This document shows, piece by piece, positions 18,443-27,000 of a stretch of 64,000 bases of DNA (position 1 is its first letter; every line of letters starts with the position of its first letter). The stretch is from contig NZ_RZYA01000012.1 of assembly GCF_004005495.1 (NCBI RefSeq), forward strand, positions 1 through 64,000. Direction: 5' to 3'. The position numbers and the translations under genes are program-made. Origin of the DNA: Streptomyces antnestii (GTDB lineage Bacteria > Actinomycetota > Actinomycetes > Streptomycetales > Streptomycetaceae). The notes under the pieces were generated by a model. It saw nothing but the letters and a program-made list of their open reading frames with translations. It was not told the origin of the DNA and ran no database searches.

Positions 18443-19981
18443 ATGACGGCGCCTCTCGCGCGCTCTCGCACCCTCCGCCGTTCCATAGCCGTCCCGGCCG
18501 GGATGGCCATGGCCACGGCGCTCGCGTTCCTGCCGAACGTGACGGCCTCGGCCGCCGGCCGGGCACCGCAGGCGGCCCCGGCCGCGACGAGCGGCCCCTC
18601 GCTCAGCTATGTCGTCAACGTCCGCCCTGGGGCTGGTAGTTCAGGGGTTCAGAAGGAGATCGCCGCGGCCGGCGGCACCGTCGTCATCGCGTACGACAAG
18701 ATCGGTGTCATCGTCGCGCACTCCTCGAACCCGGACTTCGCGAAGACGATCCGCGGGGCCCGCGGGGTCGAGTCGGCGGGTGCCACGCGCACCGCGCCGC
18801 TGCCCGCCCAGTCGACGACCGACGTCGGCACCCCGAAGGCGCTGACCGCGGCGCAGGTCAAGGCCGCCGCGGGCGAGGCCACGGCCGGCCAGGACCCGCT
18901 GGAGCCGTTGCAGTGGGACCTGCCCGCCATCAAGGCGGACAAGGCGCACGAGAAGTCCCTGGGCAGCAGGGACGTCACCGTCGCCGTGATCGACACCGGC
19001 GTCGACGACACCCACCCCGACATCGCGCCGAACTTCGACCGCGCGGCGTCCGCGAACTGTGTGTCGGGCAAGCCGGACACCACGGCGGGGTCCTGGCGTC
19101 CCACCGCGGCCGAGAGCCCGCACGGCACGCACGTCGCGGGTGAGATCGCGGGCGCCAAGAACGGCGTCGGCATCACGGGTGTCGCCCCGGGCGTGAAGGT
19201 GTCCGGCATCAAGGTCGGCAACCCGGACGGCTTCTTCTACACAGAGGCCGTGGTGTGCGGCTTCATGTTCGCGGCCGAACACGGCGTCGACGTCACCAAC
19301 AACAGCTATTACACCGACCCCTGGTACTTCAACTGCACCGACGACCCGGACCAGAAGGCCCTGGTCAAGGCCGTCGCGCGGGCCTCGCAGTACGCGGAGA
19401 AGAAGGGCGCCGTGAACGTCGCGGCGGCCGGCAACGAGAACTACGACCTCGCCTCCGACAAGATCACCGACCCGTCGAGCCCGAACGACACGACGCCCGG
19501 CGGCCGCGTGATCGACCCGTCCAAGTGCTTCGACATCCCGACCCAGCTGCCGGGTGTCGTCACGGTCGCGGCGACGGGCGCCAAGGGCCTCAAGTCGTCC
19601 TTCTCCAACTACGGTCAGGGCATCATCGACATCGCGGCCCCCGGCGGCGACTCGACGAAGTACCAGATGCCGGCCCCGCCCGCCGTGAGCGGCCTGATCC
19701 TCGGCCCGGTGCCGGGCGGCAAGTGGCAGTACATGGCCGGTACGTCGATGGCGTCCCCGCACGTCGCCGGCGTCGCCGCGCTCATCAAGTCGACCCACCC
19801 GCACGCCTCGGCGGACGCGGTGAAGGCGCTCCTGTACGCGCAGGCCGACGCGACGCCGTGCACCGACCCGTACGACATCGACGGCGACGGCAAGGTCGAC
19901 GCGGTGTGCGAGGGCGGCAGGAACAAGAACGGTTTCTACGGGCACGGCATCGCCGACGCCCTGGACGCCGTGACCAAGTAG
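18443..19981 (+). CDS. Secreted S8 family serine protease (subtilisin-like), copy 2
   Basis: 512-aa paralogue of the preceding protease, alignable end to end. Signal peptide (AFLPNVTASAAG), prodomain with YDKIGVIVAHSS, triad D184, H227 and S435. It also has an IDGDGKVDAVC loop near the C-terminus. ATG follows GGAG at 5 nt. The short spacing suggests cotranscription with copy 1, ending at the hairpin 20001-20033. The substrate is extracellular protein, otherwise unknown. Confidence 0.95.
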   Translation: MTAPLARSRTLRRSIAVPAGMAMATALAFLPNVTASAAGRAPQAAPAATSGPSLSYVVNVRPGAGSSGVQKEIAAAGGTVVIAYDKIGVIVAHSSNPDFAKTIRGARGVESAGATRTAPLPAQSTTDVGTPKALTAAQVKAAAGEATAGQDPLEPLQWDLPAIKADKAHEKSLGSRDVTVAVIDTGVDDTHPDIAPNFDRAASANCVSGKPDTTAGSWRPTAAESPHGTHVAGEIAGAKNGVGITGVAPGVKVSGIKVGNPDGFFYTEAVVCGFMFAAEHGVDVTNNSYYTDPWYFNCTDDPDQKALVKAVARASQYAEKKGAVNVAAAGNENYDLASDKITDPSSPNDTTPGGRVIDPSKCFDIPTQLPGVVTVAATGAKGLKSSFSNYGQGIIDIAAPGGDSTKYQMPAPPAVSGLILGPVPGGKWQYMAGTSMASPHVAGVAALIKSTHPHASADAVKALLYAQADATPCTDPYDIDGDGKVDAVCEGGRNKNGFYGHGIADALDAVTK

Positions 19982-20000
19982 CCGCTTCAGCAGGGCAGTT

Positions 20001-20033
20001 CAGGTGGGCCGGGCGCTGCGCCCGGCCCACCTG
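20001..20033 (+). terminator. Terminator after the protease pair
   Basis: Perfect 15-bp stem (20001-20015 with 20019-20033), 20 nt after the second protease. Confidence 0.85.
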
Positions 20034-20067
20034 TGTCGCTGCGGAGGCCGTGCGCGATAGTGCCCGC

Positions 20068-21513
20068 ATGACACATGCACCGGTGGATGAGGGAACGCGG
20101 GCGGCCTGGGCGGCGCTCGGCGGCGACCCGGCCCTGACCTCGCACATCACGTCCGTCGTACGGGAAGGGGCGCTGCGCGCGCGGCTGCCCGTGATCGACC
20201 TGGCACGCGCGTGCGTGGGCGCGTGCTCGCTGGCCGCGGCCGAGCTGGCCGCGCGGCGCACCGGGCGGCCCGTGCCGCGGGTCGCCCTCGACGACGGCGC
20301 CCTGGCCACCTCGTTCGTCAGCGAGCGGCATCTGCTGATCGACGGGCGCGCGAGTGTCAACTTCGCGCCGCTGTCCCGGTTCTGGCGCACGGCGGACGGG
20401 TGGCTGCGCACCCACGCCAACTATCCGCACCACCGGGCACGGCTCCTGGCCGCGCTCGGGCTCGGCGACGACGCGTCCGTGGAGCGGGTCGCCGCGCTGC
20501 TGGCGGAGCGCTCCGCCGCCGAGGTCGAGGTGACCGTGTACGCCGCCGGGGGCCTGGCCGTCGCCCTGCGGACCATGGACGAGTGGGCCGCGCACCCTCA
20601 GGGAGCGGCGATCGCCGCGCGGCCGCTGCTCGACCGGGAACGGCTCGACAAGGCGGCGCCCCGGTCGCTGCCCCCGCTCACGGGCGACCCGCTGCTGCCC
20701 GCGTCCGGCCTGCGCGTCCTCGACCTGACGCGGGTCACGGGCGGGCCGGTCGCCACGCGCACTCTCGCCCTGTTCGGCGCGGACGTGCTGCGCGTCGACG
20801 CCCCGCAGCTGCCGGAGGATCCGGACGCGCACGCGGACACCGGGTTCGGGAAGCGGTCCACGCGGCTCGATCTGACGGCCGCGGCGGACCGACGCGTCTT
20901 CGACGACCTGCTCGCGGGCGCGGACGCCGTCGTGACCGGCTACCGGCCCGGCGCGCTCGACCGGTTCGGCCTCGCCCCCGAGGCGCTGGCCTCGCGCCGC
21001 CCGGGGATCGTGGTGGCGCAGCTGTCCGCGTGGGGCGCGTACGGGCCGTGGGGCGGGCGGCGCGGCTTCGACAGCGTGGTGCAGGTGGCCACGGGCATCG
21101 CGGCGGTGGAGGGGTCCGCCGAGCAGCCGGGGGCGCTGCCCGCGCAGGCGCTGGACCACGGCACGGGGTACCTCCTCGCGGCGGCCGTACTGCGCGCCGT
21201 CACCGAGCAGTTGGACACGGGCGGCACGCGCGCGGCGCGGCTCGCGCTCGCGGGGACGGCACGGTGGCTGACGCGGGGGCTGACACGGAGGCTGGCACCG
21301 GGGCTGACACCGGGTCTCGCGCACGGCGAGGCCGCGGCCACCGACACGTACGACCCCAAGGACCCGGCCCGCTGGCTGACCGAGACCGACAGTGCCGTGG
21401 GTCGACTGCGGCACGTGCTGCCACCGGCCGCCTTCACCGGAGGCCCTGTCAACTGGGCGCGCCCGTCGGGATGTTGGGGGACCGACGCGCCCGAGTGGCG
21501 GCATGGAGGCTGA
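20068..21513 (+). CDS. CaiB/BaiF-type CoA transferase family protein
   Basis: 481-aa class III CoA-transferase-like protein. The family core starts around residue 213 (LRVLDLTRVTGGPVATRTLALFGADVLRVD) and includes VVTGYRPGALDRFGL and RPGIVVAQLSAWG; the N-terminal 200 residues are an extra region seen in some actinobacterial members. It may move CoA between acyl groups; substrate unknown. The C-terminal 20 residues (from PVNWARPSGCW) are encoded by the first unit of the 92-bp tandem repeat, so the tail may not be ancestral. Confidence 0.85.
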   Translation: MTHAPVDEGTRAAWAALGGDPALTSHITSVVREGALRARLPVIDLARACVGACSLAAAELAARRTGRPVPRVALDDGALATSFVSERHLLIDGRASVNFAPLSRFWRTADGWLRTHANYPHHRARLLAALGLGDDASVERVAALLAERSAAEVEVTVYAAGGLAVALRTMDEWAAHPQGAAIAARPLLDRERLDKAAPRSLPPLTGDPLLPASGLRVLDLTRVTGGPVATRTLALFGADVLRVDAPQLPEDPDAHADTGFGKRSTRLDLTAAADRRVFDDLLAGADAVVTGYRPGALDRFGLAPEALASRRPGIVVAQLSAWGAYGPWGGRRGFDSVVQVATGIAAVEGSAEQPGALPAQALDHGTGYLLAAAVLRAVTEQLDTGGTRAARLALAGTARWLTRGLTRRLAPGLTPGLAHGEAAATDTYDPKDPARWLTETDSAVGRLRHVLPPAAFTGGPVNWARPSGCWGTDAPEWRHGG

Positions 21514-21785
21514 CGCCGGGTGCTCACGGCGCGGGATCACACCAACTGAGCCCACCCATCCCGGGGCGGGGTCACGTCGCGCCCGAGTAGCGGCACGGAA
21601 GCTGACGCCGGGTGCTCACGGCGCGGGACCACACCAACTGAGCCCACCCATCCCGGGGCGGGGTCACGTCGCGCCCGAGTAGCGGCACGGAAGCTGACGC
21701 GAGGGCCACGCCAACTGCGCTCACCCGTCCGGGGGGGGGCGGGGTCACGTTCGCGCGCCGAGTGGCGGCATGGCTGAAGGCTGGC
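21450..21785 (+). repeat. 92-bp tandem repeat array over the CoA transferase 3' end
   Basis: Unit landmarks: CAACTG at 21450, 21543, 21635 and 21712, and GCTGACGC at 21509, 21601 and 21693. Copies 2 and 3 are nearly identical over 92 bp. Copy 1 is diverged and coding, and the fourth is shortened by about 15 bp. The 348 bases between the CoA transferase stop and 21862 consist almost entirely of this array. Confidence 0.9.
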
Positions 21786-21861
21786 CTTCAGGCGGAATGG
21801 TGCTGCGTCAGTTGTTTTCCCGGACTTGCCCGGGTCTGTGGGGACTGGTGAACATCTCGCG

Positions 21862-22164
21862 GTGAACTCCCCGCGAACGGCCACCGATCCTCCCGCGCCC
21901 GCCGAGCGCGACACCGGCGTCTCCTCGCGGCGGCGCCGCCTTCGCGGCCGGGGCGACCTCACGGCCGCCTACGTGCCCGCGCGTACGGAGGTCGCCACCC
22001 TGGCCGTGGTGGTCGCCGTGTCGGCCGCGCAGCGCCGGCTGCGCGGCCAGCGCGATCTGGGGGCCACGTGCGTGCCCGCGCGTACCGAGGTCACGGCCCT
22101 GGCCGTGGTGGTCGCCGTGTCGGCCGTCCCGACCGCGCTGCCGCTCCCGATCCGCTGGTCGTGA
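21862..22164 (+). CDS. Hypothetical protein with internal 33-residue duplication
   Basis: 100-aa ORF (GTG at 21862; earlier in-frame starts exist from 21826). Residues about 25-90 consist of two copies of a 33-residue unit with the shared core VPARTEV-x-x-LAVVVAVSA, from an in-frame 99-bp tandem duplication (GTGCCCGCGCGTAC at 21973 and 22072). Basic and hydrophobic stretches alternate. No family recognised; it may be a real small protein or an expressed repeat. Confidence 0.4.
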   Translation: MNSPRTATDPPAPAERDTGVSSRRRRLRGRGDLTAAYVPARTEVATLAVVVAVSAAQRRLRGQRDLGATCVPARTEVTALAVVVAVSAVPTALPLPIRWS

Positions 22165-22166
22165 AC

Positions 22167-22180
22167 CCCCGCGCGCGGGG
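22167..22180. terminator. Short GC palindrome before the alcohol dehydrogenase stop
   Basis: CCCCGCGCGCGGGG, a perfect 14-bp palindrome between two convergent reading frames. Weak terminator candidate. Confidence 0.35.
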
Positions 22181-22182
22181 CG

Positions 22183-23226
22183 TCAGTTGGTGACCAGCAC
22201 CTTGAGCGCGGTGCGCTGGTCCATCGCCTTGTAGCCGTCGGGGACGCCTTCGAGGCCGACCGTCAGGTCGAAGACCGGGGACGGGTCGATCGTGCCGTCG
22301 AGGATGTCGGGCAGCAGCTGCGGGATGTACGTCCGCACGGGCGCGACGCCGCCGCGCAGCGCGATGTTCCGGTCGAACATGACGCTGAGGTCGAGTCCGG
22401 TGCCGCTGCCGTGCGGCACGCCGACGAAGCCGATGGCGCCGCCGTCGCGCGTGATGTTCACGGCCGTGCTCATGGACTGCTGGGTGCCGACGGCCTCGAT
22501 CACGGCGTGGGCGCCCTGGCCACGGGTCAGCTCGCGGACGGCCTCGATCGCCGCGTCGCCGCGCTCCGCGACGACGTCGGTGGCGCCGAAGCGGCGCGCG
22601 ATGTCGGTGCGGACCTGGTGGCGGCCGAGGGCGATGATCCGCTCGGCGCCGAGCCGCTTGGCGGCGAGGACCCCGCACAGGCCGACGGCGCCGTCACCGA
22701 CGACGGCGACCGTGGCGCCCTCGCGCGCGCCCGCGCCGAGCGCGGCGTGGTGGCCGGTGCCCATGACGTCGGAGAGCGTGAGCAGGGCGGACAGGAGGTG
22801 GTCGTCGGAGGCGGCGTCGGCGGGCAGCTGGACGAGGGTGCCGTCGGCGTACGGGACGCGGACGGCTTCGCCCTGGCCGCCGTCGTAACCGACCGCGCCC
22901 CAGAAGCCGCCGTGCTCGCAGGAGGTGGTGAGGCCCTCGGCGCAGTAGTCGCAGACGCCGTCGGACCACATGAAGGGGGCCACGACCAGGTCGCCGCGCC
23001 GCACGCCCGTCACCTCGGAGCCGGTCTCCTCGACGATGCCGAGGAACTCGTGTCCGATGCGCTGGCCGGGCTGCCGGGCCGCCTCGCCGCGGTAGGCCCA
23101 GAGGTCGCTGCCGCAGATGCAGGCCCGCAGGACCCGGACGACGGCGTCGGTGGGGAGCTGGACGACGGGTTCCGGCACGTTCTCCACGCGCATGTCGAAC
23201 GGTGCGTGGATGGTGGTGGCGCGCAT
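22183..23226 (-). CDS. Zinc-dependent alcohol dehydrogenase family protein
   Basis: 347-aa MDR-type oxidoreductase. Catalytic-zinc residues are in CICGSDLW and GHEFLG; the structural-zinc lobe is CDYCAEGLTTSCEHGG; the Rossmann motif is VVGDGAVGLCGVLAAK. It likely oxidises a primary or secondary alcohol with NAD(P); substrate unknown. The start at MRATTIHAPF has AAGGACC upstream; an in-frame extension to 23310 is rejected. Confidence 0.9.
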   Translation of the reverse strand: MRATTIHAPFDMRVENVPEPVVQLPTDAVVRVLRACICGSDLWAYRGEAARQPGQRIGHEFLGIVEETGSEVTGVRRGDLVVAPFMWSDGVCDYCAEGLTTSCEHGGFWGAVGYDGGQGEAVRVPYADGTLVQLPADAASDDHLLSALLTLSDVMGTGHHAALGAGAREGATVAVVGDGAVGLCGVLAAKRLGAERIIALGRHQVRTDIARRFGATDVVAERGDAAIEAVRELTRGQGAHAVIEAVGTQQSMSTAVNITRDGGAIGFVGVPHGSGTGLDLSVMFDRNIALRGGVAPVRTYIPQLLPDILDGTIDPSPVFDLTVGLEGVPDGYKAMDQRTALKVLVTN

Positions 23227-23284
23227 GTGTGGGGGTCCTTCGTGCTGGTCAGAGGCGCCGCTGACGGATCGCGTGCGGGGCGTC

Positions 23285-23989
23285 TCAGGTGAGGCTCGGG
23301 TTCCTTTCACCGTACGCCGCCGCCGGTGCGGAGGGCGCGCCGAGGGCCCCCAGGGCGCCGCGGGCCAGGAGGTACTGGGCCGCGAGGTAGGTGAGCATCA
23401 CCCAGAAGTCGGGGCGCGGGAGCTGCGGCCAGTCGGCGACCCCGGTGGCGATGAGGGTGTCGGACAGCAGGAACAGCGCGCCGCCCCACCCGGCGGTGCG
23501 GCCCAGGCGCGACGAGCCGTACGCCATCGCGGTCAGGAGCAGGCTGTATCCGGCGACGGGCCCGCGCATGTCGGCCGGCAGGTCGGGCCACAGGAGCGCC
23601 ACGGTCGTGACGAGCGCGACGCCGTACGCGGCGGCGAGCAGCCGGCCACGCGCGCGTGCGGTGCCGTGGCGCTTGAAGAGGACGAGGTAGCAGACGTGTC
23701 CCGCCGCGAAGGACCCCATCCCGGCGAGGAAGGCGACGTCGGCGTGGAGGAGCAGCAGGACGTCGCCGCCCCAGCCGAACAGCAGGGCCGCGATCAGGAG
23801 CCGGGGGCCGCGGCGCACGGCGACGTACCCGGCGAGCAGCGGCATGAGGAGCGGTTTGGCCACGGTGTGCGGGGCGTGGGCCCCCGCGAGGAGGGCCACC
23901 AGGTCGACGGCGGTCACCAGGACGAAGGCGGCGAGCAGCAGGCGCGCCGCGCGCTCACGGGCCGGGGCGGGACCGGGAGCCGGAGTCAC
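23285..23989 (-). CDS. Lysoplasmalogenase (YhhN family)
   Basis: 234-aa integral membrane protein with about eight hydrophobic segments. Family features include KPLLMPLLAGY near the N-terminus, LLFGWGGDVLLLL and GHVCYLVLF, as in YhhN/TMEM86 enzymes that hydrolyse the vinyl-ether bond of lysoplasmalogens. GTG start overlaps the sterol desaturase stop by 4 nt, so the two lipid enzymes are coupled. Confidence 0.85.
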   Translation of the reverse strand: MTPAPGPAPARERAARLLLAAFVLVTAVDLVALLAGAHAPHTVAKPLLMPLLAGYVAVRRGPRLLIAALLFGWGGDVLLLLHADVAFLAGMGSFAAGHVCYLVLFKRHGTARARGRLLAAAYGVALVTTVALLWPDLPADMRGPVAGYSLLLTAMAYGSSRLGRTAGWGGALFLLSDTLIATGVADWPQLPRPDFWVMLTYLAAQYLLARGALGALGAPSAPAAAYGERNPSLT

Positions 23990-24897
23990 GCGGCGCCCTC
24001 GGCGGCCTTCTCCGGCGCCGCGCCCGTACCCGTACCCGTCTCGTCGGCCCGCGCCGCCCGGACGGGCCCCGGCTGCCAGCCCGGCCCGCCGAACACCCTG
24101 CCGCCGCGCTCGCGCCAGCTGGTGGCCGCCCTGAGGTCCCTGGCGATGGCCGCGTACTCGTGGGTGGCGACCCGGAGCGGGTTGTACGTGTCGATGTTCT
24201 TGGTCAGGCCGAACACGGGCCGCTCGACCTCGGGCACGAACGAGCGGAAGAGCCGGTCCCAGACGATGAGGATGCCGCCGAAGTTGCGGTCCAGGTAGCC
24301 GCCCTGGGAGGCGTGGTGGACGCGGTGGTGGGAGGGGGTGTTGAGGACGAACTCGAAGGGGCGGGGCAGCTTGTCGATGCGCTCGGTGTGGATCCAGAAC
24401 TGGTACACGAGGCTGACCGACGAGCAGAACGCGACCGCCGCGGGGTGCACGCCCAGCGCGATGAGCGGCACGTAGAACGGCCACACCGTGAGCGTCGTCC
24501 ACGGCTGGCGCAGCGCGGTCGAGAGGTTGAACTTGCGGCTGGAGTGGTGCACGACGTGGCACGCCCACAGGATGCGGATGACGTGGTGCTCGCGGTGCGA
24601 CCAGTAGTAGAAGAAGTCCTGCGCGAGCAGCATCAGGGGGATCGTCCACCACAGGACGGGCACGCGCAGCGGCGTCAGCTCGTAGACCGCCGTGTAGATC
24701 GCGACGATCGGGATCTTCCACAGGAAGTCGAAGACGAGGCTGCCGAGCCCCATGCCGATGCTGGTCGCGGCGTCCTTGACCTCGTAACCCGCGGCGTCCT
24801 CATCGGGATGGATGCGTACGCTCACGATCTCCAGGACGGTGAGCAGCACGAAGGCCGGGATCGACCAGAGCACGACATCGGGCAGGTTCGGCGACAT
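23986..24897 (-). CDS. Sterol desaturase / fatty acid hydroxylase superfamily protein
   Basis: 303-aa membrane di-iron oxygenase. The histidine clusters are all present: SHREHHVIR, HVVHHSS and HHRVHHAS. There are four or more transmembrane helices. It acts on a lipid substrate that cannot be named from the sequence; coupling to a lysoplasmalogenase suggests ether-lipid or membrane lipid metabolism. Confidence 0.88.
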   Translation of the reverse strand: MSPNLPDVVLWSIPAFVLLTVLEIVSVRIHPDEDAAGYEVKDAATSIGMGLGSLVFDFLWKIPIVAIYTAVYELTPLRVPVLWWTIPLMLLAQDFFYYWSHREHHVIRILWACHVVHHSSRKFNLSTALRQPWTTLTVWPFYVPLIALGVHPAAVAFCSSVSLVYQFWIHTERIDKLPRPFEFVLNTPSHHRVHHASQGGYLDRNFGGILIVWDRLFRSFVPEVERPVFGLTKNIDTYNPLRVATHEYAAIARDLRAATSWRERGGRVFGGPGWQPGPVRAARADETGTGTGAAPEKAAEGAA

Positions 24898-24952
24898 GCC
24901 TGCACCGTAGGGCTCCTGGTCGGTGAGGGCTAGGGGTTGTTACCGACAAGTA

Positions 24953-24965
24953 TTACCGAGGGTAA
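24953..24965. promoter_or_regulatory. TTACC-GAG-GGTAA inverted repeat upstream of the desaturase gene
   Basis: Perfect 5-bp arms, with a further TTACCGA direct copy at about 24940. Located 56 nt upstream of the desaturase start; possible TetR-type operator. Confidence 0.35.
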
Positions 24966-25028
24966 GACGCGAGTTGTTGGCGCCTTCCGCCATTGATCTT
25001 CCGGCGCTCATCACACCCCCAGTGCCCG

Positions 25029-25751
25029 TCACACCCCGGCCGCCCCGAGCAGCGACCCCGCCCCGTACGTCACGGCCATCGCGAGCGCCCCGCCCGCCAT
25101 GTTGCGCCACACCGCGGGCCGCACCGCAGCCGAGCCCATCCGCGCGCTGCTCCAGCCGGTGGCGGCGAGCGCGGCGAGCACGGAGACCACCGTGACAGGC
25201 AGGCGCCAGCCGCTCGGCGGCAGGACGATCGCGAGCAGCGGGAGCAGCGCGCCCACGGTGAAGGCGAGGAAGCTCGCCCAGGCGGCGTGCCAGGGGTTGG
25301 TGAGCTCGTCGGGGTCGATCCCGAGCTCCACGCGCGCGTGCGCCCGCAGCGCGTCGCGCCTGGTGAGCTGTACGGCGGCTTCCCGCGCCACCTCGGGGCT
25401 CAGCCCGCGATCCTCCAACAGGCCGGTCAGCTCCAAGAGTTCGGCCTCGGGTTCCTCGCGCAGCTCCCGTTTCTCCTGGGCGAGCGCCGCCTTCTCCGAG
25501 TCACGCTGCGTGGACACGGAGACGTACTCCCCCGCCGCCATCGACATGGAGCCGGCGAGGAGTCCCGCCAGGCCCGCCGTCAGGAGTGTGCCGCGGTTCT
25601 CGGTGGCGCCGGCCACGCCGACGACGAGCCCGGCGGTGGACACCACCCCGTCGTTGGCCCCGAGCACGGCGGCGCGCAGCCAGTTGAGCCGCGCTCCGAG
25701 CGCGCCGCCGTGGGACTCCTCGTGCGGTGCGTCCTGCACTTCGTCAGTCAC
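25029..25751 (-). CDS. VIT1/CCC1 transporter family protein
   Basis: 240-aa membrane protein with five predicted helices and family motifs LRAAVLGANDGVVSTAGLVVG, SMSMAAGEYVSVSTQRD and NPWHAAWASFLAFTVGALLP. VIT1/CCC1 proteins export Fe(II) or Mn(II) from the cytoplasm. GTG start at 25751, 22 nt after the stop of the upstream amidohydrolase gene, so it may be the last gene of that operon. Confidence 0.9.
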   Translation of the reverse strand: MTDEVQDAPHEESHGGALGARLNWLRAAVLGANDGVVSTAGLVVGVAGATENRGTLLTAGLAGLLAGSMSMAAGEYVSVSTQRDSEKAALAQEKRELREEPEAELLELTGLLEDRGLSPEVAREAAVQLTRRDALRAHARVELGIDPDELTNPWHAAWASFLAFTVGALLPLLAIVLPPSGWRLPVTVVSVLAALAATGWSSARMGSAAVRPAVWRNMAGGALAMAVTYGAGSLLGAAGV

Positions 25752-25773
25752 GCGAAGAGCATCGCACCGCGGG

Positions 25774-27000
25774 TCACCAGATCCGAACCGACCCACCACG
25801 GGCGAACACCGGGCTGGTCGCGTCCTCCGGTGGCTCCTTGAGGGGTTCGTCCAGTTCCTGGACGGTCGGTCCGACGCGGGCGGCGATCGGGTCGAGCAGG
25901 CCCAGGTCGAACCCGTAGACGCGGGCCGCGTTGCCGCCGGCCATCGCCGCGATCTCGTCACGCGGCAGCCCCGCGTACGCGACCCGCAGACCTTCGCGCG
26001 TGTACGGGTACGTGCCCTCGTCGTGCGGGTAGTCACTGCCCCACATGATCTTGTCGAGGCCGATGCGGGCGCGCAGCGGCACCTCGTGCGGGCGCATGAA
26101 ACTGGCCCCCACGTAGCAGTTGTCCCGCCACACCTCGGAGGGCCCCTTGCCCATCGAATCGGCGAGCCCCGCACCGAACTTGGACTCCGCCGTGTCCGCC
26201 CGCGTCGAGGCGGCCACGAGACGCCCGTGGTAGTAGTCCAGCATGTCCAGGACCCCGGGGATCCAGCCCGAGCCCTGTTCGGTCAGGACCAGTTTCAGCT
26301 CCGGGTGCCGGCGGAACGCGCCACCGAAGACCAGGTGCCACAGCGCGCGGTGCGAGAACCACGTCGTCTCCACCATGAACACGGCGCGCGCGGCCGGTTC
26401 GTCGCCGAGCGGCGGGGACGCCGAGCCGGCGTGGTGATTGACCGGCACGCCGAGCTCGGCGCAGGCGGCCCAGATCGGGTCGTACACCGCCGAGTGCAGC
26501 TCGGGCAGGCCCGAACCCGGCGGTGTGCCGGGCAGCAGGAGGCCGCCCTTGAGCCCGGCGGCCGCGGCCCACCGGATCTCCTTGACGGCCTCGTCGACGT
26601 CGTTGAGGAGGATCTGGAAGACGCCCGCCCGGCGCCCGGGAGCCGCGGCGCAGAAGTCGGCGAGCCAGCGGTTGTGCGCGCGCAGGCCCGCCCAGCGCCG
26701 CTCGAACTCCTCCCGCGTGGGCGCCGGGGCCATCAGGGACGCGGACGGGAAGAACGGCGGGATCGTGTTCGGGAAGACGACCTCCGCGACGATCCCGTCC
26801 GCCTCCAGTTCGGCGACCCGGCGCTCGGAGTTCCAGTTGCGGTCGGCCGTGTCCGCGAGCAGGTCGGCGTACGGGTTGACGTACGTGGCCGCCCACGCGT
26901 CGAACGCGTCGTGGTGGCGGGACTCCAGGTAGGGCCGGTAGTCGAGGAGGTCGGCGCCCGCGTGGCAGTCGGCGGAGATGACCGTGTAGCGGTCGCTCAT
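25774..27000 (-). CDS. Amidohydrolase family protein (TIM-barrel), copy 2
   Basis: 408-aa member of the amidohydrolase-2 group, whose members hydrolyse or decarboxylate ring compounds with a zinc centre. The metal-binding start is ISADCHAG, with later NHHAGSA, and IMWGSDYPHDEG near the C-terminus providing the conserved Asp. It starts at the ATG overlapping the stop of the preceding paralogue (ATGA). Substrate unknown. Confidence 0.87.
   Translation of the reverse strand: MSDRYTVISADCHAGADLLDYRPYLESRHHDAFDAWAATYVNPYADLLADTADRNWNSERRVAELEADGIVAEVVFPNTIPPFFPSASLMAPAPTREEFERRWAGLRAHNRWLADFCAAAPGRRAGVFQILLNDVDEAVKEIRWAAAAGLKGGLLLPGTPPGSGLPELHSAVYDPIWAACAELGVPVNHHAGSASPPLGDEPAARAVFMVETTWFSHRALWHLVFGGAFRRHPELKLVLTEQGSGWIPGVLDMLDYYHGRLVAASTRADTAESKFGAGLADSMGKGPSEVWRDNCYVGASFMRPHEVPLRARIGLDKIMWGSDYPHDEGTYPYTREGLRVAYAGLPRDEIAAMAGGNAARVYGFDLGLLDPIAARVGPTVQELDEPLKEPPEDATSPVFARGGSVRIW

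Noticed and set aside
25029..26174. VIT1 reading frame extended upstream to 26174
   Set aside because: The extension is antisense-like relative to codon pattern and overlaps the amidohydrolase gene; GTG 25751 fits the family start.
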